Positions 1-8,299 of a stretch of 13,774 nt of DNA are shown here, piece after piece. The notes under the pieces were generated by a model. It saw only the letters and a program-made list of their open reading frames with translations, had not been told where the DNA came from and ran no database searches. The stretch is from Dunaliella salina. Its lineage: Eukaryota > Chlorophyta > Chlorophyceae > Chlamydomonadales > Dunaliellaceae. The position numbers and the translations under genes are program-made. The stretch spans positions 263,667 to 277,440 of the forward strand of contig MU069552.1 of assembly GCA_002284615.2 (NCBI GenBank). Direction: 5' to 3'. The first letter of the stretch is position 1; every line of letters begins with the position of its first letter.

Positions 1-1009
1 TCCTTGCTTTCCACCCGCCCCTGCCTCATCGTTGGGGGGTGCTCCCCCTCCACCGCCACCACCCTCTTGCATCCCCTCCCTTCCTCCATCAAGCACAGCT
101 CTTGGGCAAATGCTCCTCCAGCCTCCAAACACTTCCTCCATACCCCACTCTAACCCTCCTCAGCACTCGCACCCGCAGCCCACCCCGCTACAGCCCCCAT
201 GTCCCCCAGCTCCCCACCCCCAAGGGCCCGCACCACTAGCGACACCAGCTGACCAACCTCCTCTTTTGCCTCCACAGCTGCAGCCGCATCACCACCCTCA
301 CCAACAGCCACACCAACACCAGCAGCAGCAGCAGCAGCAGCAGGCAGCAGTTCCTCCTCCAGGCGCACCCGCCAGGGGTACCACCAGCAGTAGCAGCAAC
401 ATTTGCCACGGGGACAACAACAACATTGTCAGCAGCAAGGGAGGCAGCGGTAGCTTTGCTGAGGCAGGCAGATTACGCAGCGCCCATCAAGGGGGAGCTC
501 ACCAAGGGGCCCCCCCCGACTGCGCCCCCCACCCTTCCACTGTACATCGACCGCAGCCGCCATCCCGCTCCTCCCCCACGCGCAGCAGCCGCCCCAGCAG
601 CAGCAGCCACGCAGGGAGCAGCGTAGAAGACGAGTGGGAGCACCCGCAGCGGCAGCAGCACCGCCAGCTGCTGCACCTGCTGCAGCAGCAGCAGCGGCGG
701 CAGCAACGAGATCAGGAGCGGGCCGCTTCTCGAGCAGCAGCAGCAGCAGCTGCTGCAAACGCTGCCAGTGGAGCCCCGGGTGTGGGTGTACCTGGCAAGC
801 ATAATGGCAGGGGTGGCAGCAGCGACCGCAAACAGCAACAGGCAGCAACAGATAGCAGGCAGCAACAGACAGCGCCAGACATGCCTGGCCGGGCTGGCAG
901 GGGTGATGCTGCGCAGCAGGGGCAGCCTCTGGCCAGCCATGCGGGTGCACACCAACCCTCTTCTAGCCGCCCTGACCCCCGGCCTTCCTCCCCGCATCAC
1001 CAGCAGCAG
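1..1009 (+). CDS. Partial exon of an unrecognised Gln/Pro/His/Ser/Ala-rich low-complexity protein
   Basis: This is open from the left edge (frame beginning at nt 2) with no stop until TAG at 1061, so the start lies outside the window. The translation runs Pro-rich N-terminus (a run of seven Pro near nt 44-67), a His/Gln stretch with eight consecutive Gln, a Ser-rich patch, then a Leu/Gln/Arg helix-like section followed by eight Ala (around nt 660-770), and a Gln/Gly/Ser/Pro tail. No catalytic domain is visible and I do not recognise the gene. I end it at 1009 because CAG|GTGCGG at 1007-1014 is a good phase-0 splice donor; a weaker donor lies at 1060 (GGAG|GTAGAG). Other frames and the minus strand are also open here because CAG/GCA repeats rarely make stops, so frame choice is uncertain. 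Products of this kind are often nuclear or RNA-binding regulators, but nothing in the sequence shows that. Confidence 0.45.
320..343 (+). repeat. (CAG)8 trinucleotide tract
   Basis: Eight uninterrupted CAG triplets encode Gln in the proposed reading frame. They lie inside a wider CAC/CAG/GCA-rich region (roughly 285-760). The tract is likely length-variable between strains. Confidence 0.9.
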
Positions 1010-1063
1010 GTGCGGACACGATCGTCCACAGAAAAGAAAGGAAATGGAAAACCACGGAGGTAG

Positions 1064-1125
1064 AGGTAGAGGAACTCTCCCTACATCAATTCAGGAAAAG
1101 GAAACACATTGGCTTAGAAGAAGCG
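1064..1125 (+). repeat. Dispersed repeat S, copy 1
   Basis: The core CTCCCTACATCAATTCAGGA and the following block to about 1125 match two other places. One is the right flank of the hAT-like element (5708-5765, same strand). The other is the inverse of 12650-12740. All share CTACATCAA, a GGAAA block and a GGCTTA/GGCCCTTA block. The identity of the parent element is unknown. In the proposed gene this copy lies just inside intron 1. Confidence 0.6.
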
Positions 1126-1317
1126 TCCTGAAGCGAGTGCACAGCAGCAGGTGTGGGGCTGTTTGCGCCCCAGGTTTGTGTCCCGGCAGTGGGACTTTGC
1201 AAAGCTGATGCAAAAGACAGCAGCACATGTTGCACTATCATCCTGGCAGGTTCAGACCAGGGCCGTTCTGGCGCTGACAAGTTTGCGACAGGTCTGTGGT
1301 CTCTCTTAGGGAACCTG

Positions 1318-1443
1318 TCTGTGTCTCCTCTTCTGTGCCTCCTGTGAACTATTTAGGAAAAAAGGGAGGAAAAAGGTAAAGGTGTGTCTCCTTTTCTGTG
1401 TCTCCTGCGGTCCCTTAAGGAAAACAGGGAGGAAAAAAGAAAG
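1318..1443 (+). repeat. Tandem duplication, 63-bp unit, two copies
   Basis: GTGTCTCCTCTTCTGTG at 1321 and GTGTCTCCTTTTCTGTG at 1384 are 63 bp apart. The similarity continues through GGAAAA..AGGGAGGAAAAA in both copies. The sequence is noncoding and purine/pyrimidine-skewed. Confidence 0.75.
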
Positions 1444-1586
1444 AGAAAAGAATCTTCAGGAAGTGTTCTCCAGATACATGAGGGCTCTTTGGCTGGTGCA
1501 ATCCATTCATTTCTTTGTGGGCTCTGTCTTTTGCTGCTGCCAGAGGTGTGTCGACATGGTTTTACCAGGAGGCAACGGAATACTGA

Positions 1587-1835
1587 GGATGCCAGAACAA
1601 TTGCAAGCACATTAAAGAAGAGCCCCAGCTCATCCAAAATGAAGAGAGCCATTTAATACTCTTGCAGGAGAGGAATCAGCGCTTGCAGGAGAGCCTTCGG
1701 CGCTTGCAAGCACAATGATAGAGAGCATCAGCTCATCCAAATGAAGAGAGCCATTAGCCCTTGCAGGAGAGCCATCAGCGCATGTGAGCACAATTCAGGA
1801 GAGCCTTAGCTTATCAAAATGGAGAGAGCCATCAG
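1587..1835 (+). repeat. Degenerate repeat of coiled-coil-like coding units
   Basis: A unit containing CAGCTCATCCAAAATGAAGAGAGCCAT begins at 1626 and recurs at 1729 and, more diverged, at 1807. TTGCAGGAGAG motifs lie between them. In frame 3, nt 1587-1715 is open and reads a Gln/Glu/Leu/Arg-rich helix (for example LQERNQRLQESLRRLQAQ) before TGA at 1716. The next copies are shifted or stopped. It looks like a broken repetitive coiled-coil exon. A TCTTGCAG acceptor-like site lies at 1660-1667, but no donor follows. Confidence 0.5.
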
Positions 1836-2404
1836 CTTGTGCCCCCCAGCTGGTTGTAAGCTTTCAGCCTCAACTCATCCATACAGTGGACTCATGCCCA
1901 CTGGATGCGCAGGTGCTGCACCAGATTGCTGCTGCAGAGAGCCTTTTGTTTGCTGCACACCACACCATCACCACCACCACCACCATCACTTCTAAGCAGA
2001 AACTGCAGCCTGCTTGCTGCCCACCATCCGCAGGTGCTGCACCAGATTGCTGCCCCAGAAAATCTCCTGTCTGCCACGCGCTAAATCCGCCACCACATAA
2101 CCGCCATCACCACCATCAAGGAGAGAAGAGCTGTTCAAAATTCCTGTCTACCATGCGCAGGTGCTGCACCAGATCGCTGCCATGGAGGGCCTTCTGCTGC
2201 ACCTTACACCATATCACCACCACTGCTAAAAAGAGAGAAGCAGTCTGATTGCGGCCTGCCATCCACAGGTGCTTCATCGGATCGCTGCAGCAGAGCGCCT
2301 TCTGTGTACCACACATACCGCCACTCGGAAAGAGAAATGCAGCCCAATTGCACCCTGCACTTTGCAGGTGCTGCAGCAGAGTGCCTTCTGTCTACCACAC
2401 ATAA

Positions 2405-2451
2405 AAGGTTGCAAGGTTATGAGGCCTCCAGTCAAAACGGCTGACTGCTAG
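2405..2451 (+). repeat. 48-bp dispersed repeat, direct copy 1
   Basis: It starts AAGGTTGCAAGGTTATGAGG and ends CTGACTGCTAG. It matches 2572-2618 directly and 4316-4374 in inverted orientation. Confidence 0.8.
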
Positions 2452-2571
2452 CCTTCTGTCTGCCACACATACCGCCACTCGGAAACAGAAATGCAGCCCA
2501 ATTGCTGCCTGCCATCCGCAGGTGCTGCATCGGATCGCTGCAGCAGAGTGCCTTCTGTCTGCCACACATAC

Positions 2572-2618
2572 AAGGTTACAAGGTTATAAGGCCTCCAGTC
2601 AAAACGACTGACTGCTAG
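2572..2618 (+). repeat. 48-bp dispersed repeat, direct copy 2
   Basis: It starts AAGGTTACAAGGTTATAAGG and ends CTGACTGCTAG. It differs from the copy at 2405 by a few transitions. Both copies are embedded in the tandem array. Confidence 0.8.
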
Positions 2619-2688
2619 CCTTCTGTCTGCCACACATACCGCCACTCCGAAACAGAAATGCAGCCCAATTGCTCCCTGCATTTTGCAG

Positions 2689-2841
2689 GTGCTGCACCAG
2701 ATCGCAGCCGCAGAAAACCTTTTGTCTGCCACGCGCCAAGGCTGCCACCACACCACCACCACCATCCACAGCCCCACCAAGCACTACAGCAGCCAAGCAC
2801 CACAGCTGCTGCCGCCACCACTTCCGCACGCACTGCAGCAG
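2689..2841 (+). CDS. Candidate internal exon (51 codons) of the low-complexity gene
   Basis: It is preceded by CTGCATTTTGCAG (acceptor, AG at 2687-2688) and followed by CAG|GTGCGT (donor GT at 2842-2843). The reading frame begins VLHQIAAAENLL, then a His/Thr stretch, then Gln/Leu/Pro, and ends HALQQ. Length 153 is a multiple of three. It begins and ends in phase 0, compatible with both the exon ending at 1009 and the one starting at 4084. It is the last and least broken of the seven tandem copies. No domain is recognised. Without transcript data the exon remains a model. Confidence 0.4.
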
Positions 2842-2999
2842 GTGCGTGGGGGGAGAGAGTGGGTGCCTATGACACCACAAAATGTATCGTGAACGCCATC
2901 TGTGAGCCTGCATCAATGCGCAGAGGCGTGTGCACGTGAAAAAAAAAAGGCCATTCTCTTGTGCAAACATTCTGGATGTGCTGGTGGGCAAGCACGCTC

Positions 3000-3570
3000 T
3001 TCCTTGACTTCAACTTGCTTTGCAATAAGATGGACATGCTTCAGGATAAAAGACTCATTTCTTCCATGACTGCGCTGGGCTGAACCTTACTCTTGCGTGC
3101 ATGGTATTCAACAGATCATGTGCATGCCATGTCGGGTGTTTGCACGTGAGCAGCTGGCTCTCTCAGAAGGCAAGCCCCTCTTGCATGTGCTGAGCATCAG
3201 AAGGGCCAGCCGATTAATATGCCGTGCATGTAGGGTTGTGTAATGAGGGTTGAGAAGTCAGTGAAGGAGCCCTCTTTTGCATGCTCTTAACCCAGCCCTA
3301 CACCTGTATGTCAGCTCTTTAGTAAGGACAATACAAAACATGGCGTATGTGTATGGAATTGGCCAACGCTAAGCACGAGTCTTCCCTGCCTCAGGGTACA
3401 TCCCTCTGCCCCAGGGATCAACAGCTGCCAACCATGCCCATGGGGGGTATCCCATGAGGGGCATGCCGTGGTTGTGTGTGGCATGTCCATCCTTCAAGGG
3501 TGACCCATGCGGCAGACTTGCCTTTGCTGTGGTGAACTTTGAACGAGCCTTTCTCCTTTCAGTACTTTGC
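3000..3570. other. No gene seen (within proposed last intron)
   Basis: I see no convincing coding, RNA gene or repeat in this stretch. The composition is mixed, and a few TGCATG-type words are scattered through it. Confidence 0.5.
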
Positions 3571-3579
3571 CCCTGCCCC

Positions 3580-3680
3580 CCTGTCCTTCCTTGTGGACCT
3601 TGCTTGCCTCCACGCCTGTCCTTCCTAGTGGACTTTGCTCGCCTTCACGCCAGTCCTTCCCAGTGGACCCTGCCTCTTGA
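3580..3680 (+). repeat. 35-bp tandem repeat, three copies
   Basis: Units start at 3580, 3615 and 3650 with CC(T/A)GTCCTTCC followed by GTGGAC. Copies differ at several positions. The period of 35 would shift frame each time, so this is not an obvious coding repeat. Confidence 0.85.
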
Positions 3681-4049
3681 TTTTCTGCCTTACGAGCCCC
3701 AGCTTTTTTGTTGTTTTTTTTTCATGAAGGAGCAAAGGCCCTTATGAGAAATCGCCATTTCCTTGGGTCGATGTAACAAAAAAATGGTCGTGTGCAGCAG
3801 GGCGTCCATCCACCCATCCAGGCCATGTCTCTGGTGGACCATGATCATGTGTGACTGCAGATCGAAAAAGACCAGCCCATGTAGCAAGAGGGCGCTCTCC
3901 CTGCATCATAAAGAGAGAAAACAAGTTGCGTGAGAGGCACACCAACGTTTGTAGCACAACATGCTGCATTCCACATTACTCACTGCGGCAGTGTATACTT
4001 GAGAAGTGTGTATTTGACAGAGAACCAAACAAGCTGAGCCTTGCTTAAA

Positions 4050-4083
4050 TTTCTCAATAACTGTTTCCTCATTTGCCTTGCAG
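4050..4083 (+). promoter_or_regulatory. Strong 3' splice site (branch/polypyrimidine/AG)
   Basis: An AATAAC branch-like word is followed by CTGTTTCCTC, ATTTGCCTTG and CAG, ending at 4083. This is the best acceptor in the left half. It fits the donor at 2842 (GTGCGT), giving an intron of 1242 nt. Confidence 0.55.
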
Positions 4084-4266
4084 CAGCAACCACAAGCGGC
4101 CTACCTTGGGGTGGAGCCGTCTTTAGGTTTGGGCAGTGCAGCTGCTGCAGCTGCGATCTCGCGACTAGGCGAGAGGTTGAAGTCCTCGCATGCGGTAGAC
4201 AGCAGTAAAGGTAGCTCCAGGAGCAAGAGCGGTAGCAAAGGCAGCAGGGCCCATATCCGTGCCTGA
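4084..4266 (+). CDS. Candidate terminal exon of the low-complexity gene
   Basis: Open in phase 0 from the acceptor to TGA at 4264-4266, 60 codons. It starts QQPQAAYLGVEPSLGLG, then a run of six Ala in a helix-like segment (AAAAAAISRLGERL), and ends in a Ser/Lys/Gly/Arg basic tail (SSKGSSRSKSGSKGS). The Gln start continues the HALQQ end of the proposed preceding exon, and composition resembles the first exon. A basic Ser/Arg/Lys C-terminus suggests nucleic-acid binding or nuclear localisation, but that is inference. I do not recognise the family. Confidence 0.45.
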   Translation, partial: QQPQAAYLGVEPSLGLGSAAAAAAISRLGERLKSSHAVDSSKGSSRSKSGSKGSRAHIRA

Positions 4267-4315
4267 TGGAAGTTGATCGGACCTTCCTTCTAGCCACTAG
4301 ACCTGTTGGACCACA

Positions 4316-4374
4316 GGCTAGCAGTCAGTCGGTTTGACTGGAGGCCTTCTTTCTCTTGTAACCTTGTAACCTTG
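4316..4374 (-). repeat. Inverted copy of the 48-bp dispersed repeat
   Basis: The reverse complement of CTAGCAGTCAGTCGGTTTGA and the following GAGGCC and TTGTAACCTTGTAACCTT blocks matches 2405-2451 and 2572-2618. This copy has about 8 extra pyrimidine-rich bases in the middle. It sits just past the proposed stop codon, in opposite orientation to the other two. Confidence 0.75.
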
Positions 4375-4920
4375 GTCCTGCTGCTGCGGGATTGACACGG
4401 ACGATTCTGGCAACTTCCCTTCTGTATTTGCTGTTGAGCTGCATCAGGCTTTGTGAGCACTTGTGTCTGTGCTTGATAGCAGAAGTAAGTGCATGCGCAC
4501 TCAAATGACGAGGCTGCCCACAAAGGCAAGGTGCTGAGGGAAATAGAAACCCATGTGCTCAAGCTGTTTGTCAAAATGCAGGGTATGGCAGTGGCAAACT
4601 AATTGATATAACCGCTACAAAAAGTGTTAGTCTGACTGCTGCGTCTTGTCTTTACGCATGCTGGTGGATGTCTTGCATAACTTATTTTCCTCTTTTTACT
4701 TTGACTGTTACGCTGGCTGTGAGTTGCAACCTGCAAAACTGCAATAGCTTTTCTGAAATTGGTACCTGAATTAGAAACGCCTGTGCTACTTTGAGTAGCC
4801 ACAGCCTTATTAAACTTCCAGATTTCCCTGAGTCTTTACTTACATGTAGAGGAACTTCTTAACTCATTGTTTTCCTTGAAGACGCAAGAAACAGAACGTC
4901 CCAAAAGGGTGGGAAACCGC
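4375..4920. other. No gene supported
   Basis: Short open stretches on both strands lack any recognisable motif. At the right end (about 4905-4935) the sequence resembles the inverse of 12700-12735 and forms the left flank of the hAT-like insertion. Confidence 0.5.
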
Positions 4921-4936
4921 GTAAGCAGATGAATCC

Positions 4937-5707
4937 CAGAGGTGGGCAACGAAGGCCTCAAAAGGGGGCACTTTTGAAATGTCCACTGAGCATAGGCACC
5001 GGAGGTAGCAATCTTCACACTTAGCATCAAATAGTAGCTTTCCTCTAGCTTGGAGCATGAGGCTTGCCAGTTCCGGCGCACGTGCCTAATCAGCCGCGGC
5101 ATGAACCCTACTTTTTGACACCCAGCTGCCCACATCTAATCAGCCACTGTACGGTACTGGGTGATTTTCAATGATTTGATTTCCTTGAACCACGAAAAAA
5201 ATGAAGTGGAAAGACCCTACTTTTTGACACCCAGCTGCCCACATCGTACCAGCCACTGTACGGTACTGGGGGATTTTCAATGATTTGATTTCCTTGAACC
5301 AAAAAAAAAATGAAGTTAAAAGACCCAGTGGATGGTCAGATACTGAATTTCAGCCATTTCCCTTGGGGAATGTAGGGAGGGAGGGAAAATCCAGCACTAG
5401 CCTAGAAGGGGTGCCAAAAAGGTCAATTTTTGTCCTCCTTCATTCCCACTTTTGAATATGCAGGATGTTAGCATATCATATATGGGTTATTAAAAAACTA
5501 TTTTTGGGGTGGAAAATGGTCCCAGGGTGGAGCTGTGGGCCATTTTAGGGTGATCTGAGGCCAGGAGAGTGATTTGGGGTCAACCAATTTTCATCATTTT
5601 TTGGGTGATGTTTTTTATTTGTATTTTAATGGTTGGCTTGGCCAGATTTGGAAATTTTAAGCGGGAAAGAACATTTTTTCGGTATTTGGGCCCGTTGCCC
5701 ACCTCTG
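4937..5707. mobile_element. Non-autonomous hAT-like DNA transposon, about 770 bp
   Basis: Perfect 15-bp terminal inverted repeats, CAGAGGTGGGCAACG at 4937-4951 and its reverse complement at 5693-5707, bound the element. CAG...CTG ends and a TIR of this form are typical of hAT transposons. The likely 8-bp target duplication is GATGAATC (4928-4935) and GATAAATT (5708-5715), 6/8 identical with two transitions, if one extra C at 4936 is slippage. No transposase is visible, so it would need mobilising in trans. The outer flanks, when joined, match an uninterrupted relative at 12690-12735 (inverse), which serves as an empty-site comparison. The interior has a 109-bp duplication and A/T-rich sequence. 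Confidence 0.65.
5105..5322 (+). repeat. Two tandem 109-bp copies inside the hAT-like element
   Basis: ACCCTACTTTTTGACACCCA begins at 5105 and again at 5214, and an ACCC remnant follows at 5323. Both copies contain CTGTACGGTACTGGG and a poly-A run. They are nearly identical, so this duplication is younger than most repeats here. Confidence 0.9.
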
Positions 5708-5765
5708 GATAAATTCTTTCTACATCAATTTGAGGGAAACGAGAGACTTTGGCCCTTAGAAGCCT
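5708..5765 (+). repeat. Dispersed repeat S, copy 2 (split by the hAT-like element)
   Basis: TTTCTACATCAATTTGAGGG and the block ending near GGCCCTTAGAAGCCTCG align with 1075-1125 and with the inverse of 12660-12700. The other half of this repeat is at 4905-4935, on the far side of the transposon. Confidence 0.55.
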
Positions 5766-6320
5766 CGATTCCCCTTTACCACAAGGTTAGATACAGCATG
5801 GGCTAGGGAGGATCTGGGGTTTGCTGAAAGCTCTTGAAGCCTGAATCTGGCTGTGAGAGTAGTCTGTTTCCAAGGCATACTCAACAGAATGAGCATCAAG
5901 TTTTTGAGCAAGCTTGTTGCACCAAGAAGAATTCCCTGACCTATGAGGCAGCAAAGGGTCTCACATAACTGCTTACTCACATAGTAGTGTTAAGAGGATA
6001 TCCTTTTTTATTTCCTTAATGCATGCAGCCTCTGGCCTGCATACACTCTTCTTTTATTTCTTTTCTCTCCACTGTTTGAAAAACATTCATTGCCAGTCAG
6101 AATGTTGCTTCTCATTACCAGATGTTATTCCGTGGTTACTGTGAGGATTAATGGCTTGGAAGTCGAGTGGAATCCCTCTGGTGGAGTACCCCCTAACTGG
6201 AAATTCTCCAGATCAATGCAAAAGAATCTAGAACCCTTTCAGCATAAACAGCATTCTCTCCAGGGGGCTGCAAGTAACAAAATACGTCTAAAATTCTGAG
6301 GGCATTGAAGGATCTCTTGA
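5766..6320. other. No gene supported
   Basis: There are short reading frames on both strands (for example + 6090-6299) but no recognisable motif, splice signal or repeat match. Confidence 0.5.
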
Positions 6321-6327
6321 ATTCCCG

Positions 6328-7200
6328 CAAAGTAAAAGCCTATGATGTACAATGCTAGTGTGCATTAAGGAAACCCCCGACAGGAAGCGCTGGCACTACC
6401 AGTGAGCCCCACCAACGGAGACATGCTATAAGCAGCCAAGCTCATGTGGGTCGTGTTGTTGCCTGCCATCTGTCCAGTTGTGCGCCCCAATCTCCTGCAA
6501 GCAGCCCTGACAGTAGCTCCCCCCGCCCCCCAAACCCCCACTGCTTTGGTTGCTAAATTGAATTGCATGTTTGATGCTATTAGTTTTTTTGAGGGCCTTC
6601 ACAGCGCAATGGACTTCTTTTGCAGTTTTTGGGCTTTGTCTTTGGTTAGGCCAAGTTTGCAGAGGGGATTAATAATGTAGGAATTAAATTTAGTTCCAGC
6701 TACTCCAATTAGGATGGTGCGCAGGATGGTGTGACTCTGTTATTACGGTGTGTGCCACGGAGATTTTTTGTGCGCAGGCTGTCAATGGTGTGTTTGTGTT
6801 GATTCTGTGCTGTGTGGAGGCTTCTTCAGAGGAAGATTTCATTCCAATGAGGTGGATATCTTTGTCTCTGGGAATCATATCTTGTGGGTGATGGGTGGAG
6901 TTTCGGCCTTCAAGGGTTAGAACTATGATGCCCTCAGGGCGACTGAGTTGTGTATTTGGTGACTGTCCAAATGGGAAGAGCCAATGTGGAATGTTTCGTT
7001 GGACACTATTAGGAATTACCATCTCCAGGGAGCATAGCATTTCTGTATTGCATGCATCCATAGTGGCGGTGCAAGGTCCAAAGTCTCCTGGGATTCTCAT
7101 CAGGCATCTTGCAAGAAAAACATTAGTGTAGTGGTAAGCAGGCAATGCGCACTCCCTGATTACCTGTTTGCAGCTTACCAGAAAGGGCCGGGCCTTACAA
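6328..7200 (-). pseudogene. Family 1 non-LTR retrotransposon, copy D: C-terminal endonuclease region plus 3' UTR, 5'-truncated
   Basis: Reading on the minus strand, about 7200-6690 matches the end of copies F, E and G. It contains a GDFG...DACNTE block, IPHW-x-FPFG, RPEG (where active relatives have RPD), HLIGMK (where relatives have E-x-K), and a TQHR.N block. Both catalytic positions of the restriction-like endonuclease are therefore changed (D to E, E to G). Below 6690 (6690-6500) the DNA still aligns with the end of copy E, including a G-rich stretch and the region before its PPDPH-stop. Positions 6500-6361 match the 3' UTR (TGGTGGGGCTCA, TTTCCTTAATGCAC). The tail is TAGGCTTTTACTTT (inverse of about 6328-6341). 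This is a dead partial copy. Confidence 0.7.
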
Positions 7201-7477
7201 TGTGCTGAATATATCTTTGTTAAAAATTCCCGGAATTTTTGTTTCCAGAAACCACAAGACGAGCGTTTAGAGAGGGCTGTTGACCACAGAATTTCTATGT
7301 TCTAGGTTTTCTTGTGCAGTTCTTGGGTTTTACAATGCCTCGCTTACCTGCAATAGCACAACTCCTCAAGGTGCATAGAGCAGACGTTGGCGGTATTTTT
7401 GAAAATAATAGGGCATCAGAGTTCTGCATTGGTCTGCACATCTCCTTATTAGGCCAAAGCAAAGGAATACAACGGAT

Positions 7478-7488
7478 CCCCCCCCCCC
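7478..7488 (+). repeat. C11 homopolymer
   Basis: An uninterrupted run of 11 C inside otherwise unassigned sequence (7200-7560). It is prone to length error or slippage. Confidence 0.85.
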
Positions 7489-7563
7489 AGAGCAGATGCT
7501 ACCCACTCCCCTTCCATGCCATCAACACCACCTCTGGTGCTACCACAAGTCTATTCCAATTAA

Positions 7564-8004
7564 GTGGCATGCATTTATAGCACAGATGGAAAATGCAAAG
7601 GAATGCTAACCCCAGCGCGCATCAATATCCTCCACACTGCATTCAACAGAGCCAGAGACAAGTTGAAACTTCTCATTGGCATGGACATGCACTTCAATGT
7701 GATTTATGTGTTTCAGAGCAACGGCAGGATGAAAAGCACGTCATCTTTCTCTGCCCTTGCAACTTCCTGTGTTGTCTTAGAAGAAAGTATGCACATCTTT
7801 TTAGTGCCTTTCCTGCTCACAGAGTAGTGTCAAATGATACAGGATCTCTCTTTTTTTGTGATGCCTGCTCTCTGGACGTAGCTCGTTTCTTTCAAAAGCA
7901 AGATACTCAGACTGGTCGCTTCATCTCTGAGCTTATGGATTTCTTTCACCACACCGAGCAGCCACACTTTCTGGCCGAAGGTTATGTTCCCTTGTAAACC
8001 TTAT
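7564..8004 (+). pseudogene. Family 2 retroelement fragment I (Cys/His finger region)
   Basis: The frame from 7593 carries CDLC...QDEKHVIFLC, a C-x2-C-x9-H-x4-C finger at 7698-7754, followed by LRRKYAHLF and an FF-rich tail to TAA near 7997. The same layout (CDRC...QDEAHVLFKC, then VRRKYFEPF) appears in fragment H at 9641. In retroelement proteins of this kind the finger follows an FRL-x-x-H motif downstream of the reverse transcriptase. Here that upstream part is too decayed to read, and no reverse transcriptase motif is visible. The role of the finger is presumed nucleic-acid binding. Confidence 0.5.
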
Positions 8005-8127
8005 CAACCAATCCAGACAAAAAGGGTACCAATCTGCTCCTCTTTAAATTCCCTATCCATCTGCATATTCACCACACCGAGCAACCAAACTTTCTGGCTG
8101 AAGGTTACGTTCCCTTGTATACTTATC
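7944..8127 (+). repeat. Partial duplication, about 60 bp, 123 bp apart
   Basis: TTCACCACACCGAGCA begins at 7945 and recurs at 8068, followed in both by ACTTTCTGGC(C/T)GAAGGTTA and GTTCCCTTGTA. It duplicates the 3' end of fragment I. Confidence 0.8.
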
Positions 8128-8207
8128 AACCTTGTAAACTCCTGAATGCCTACCCTCACTTCTGTTACACATTAGGCACATGAAAGCTGTGACCCTCAAA
8201 GAACAAA

Positions 8208-8299
8208 AGAAAGGAAAAAAGAAAAGAAAAGTCTACGCAAGCCAAAGGCTGCAAGCATTAAGGGAAGAACCCCTAACAAAAGTTAGAGGCCTCACCAGG
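8208..8299 (-). mobile_element. Insertion B: 92-bp, severely 5'-truncated family 1 3' end inside copy F
   Basis: On the minus strand this is the family 3' UTR end: a TTCCCTTAATGC word, a hairpin-like region (8235-8254), GTAGAC and a (TTTTC)n-type tail. It is flanked by the perfect 10-bp direct repeat AAAGAACAAA at 8198-8207 and 8300-8309. Removing the insert and one repeat rejoins the copy F reading frame (VTLKEQ to TNVLKY), which supports a target-primed insertion. Confidence 0.65.
8235..8254 (-). other. 3'-terminal hairpin of insertion B
   Basis: On the minus strand it is TTGCAGCC-TTTG-GCTTGCGT. Six of eight pairs can form (including two G-T), with mismatches at pairs 1 and 7. It sits at the same place as the perfect hairpins at 10542-10561 and 12870-12889. 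Confidence 0.5.

Larger units (their letters stand above)
1900..2720 (+). repeat. Seven-copy diverged tandem array of an exon-like unit (about 99-167 bp)
   Basis: The anchor CAGGTGCTGCA(C)CAGAT, or close variants, starts at 1910, 2031, 2158, 2266, 2365, 2519 and 2686. Spacings are 121, 127, 108, 99, 154 and 167. In one frame each copy reads close to QVLHQIAAAE-x-LL, but the copies lie in different frames and most meet stops. Two units are lengthened by a roughly 48-bp insert (2405-2451, 2572-2618). Many copies carry a pyrimidine-GCAG just before GTGCTGCAC, resembling a 3' splice site. Only the last copy leads into a good donor, at 2841. Confidence 0.75.

Noticed and set aside
429..1000. Long minus-strand open frames opposite the Gln-rich exon
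   Set aside because: They are Leu/Cys/Ala-rich mirrors of CAG/GCA repeats, which avoid stops in several frames, and no motif supports them.
1660..1718. An exon starting at TCTTGCAG|GAGAGG encoding a coiled-coil
   Set aside because: It has an acceptor-like start but reaches TGA at 1716 with no donor. I kept it only as part of a degenerate repeat.
6895..7131. + strand frame opposite copy D
   Set aside because: The homologous reading is on the minus strand (GDFG, DACNTE, IPHW, RP blocks shared with F, E and G). The + frame is a shadow.
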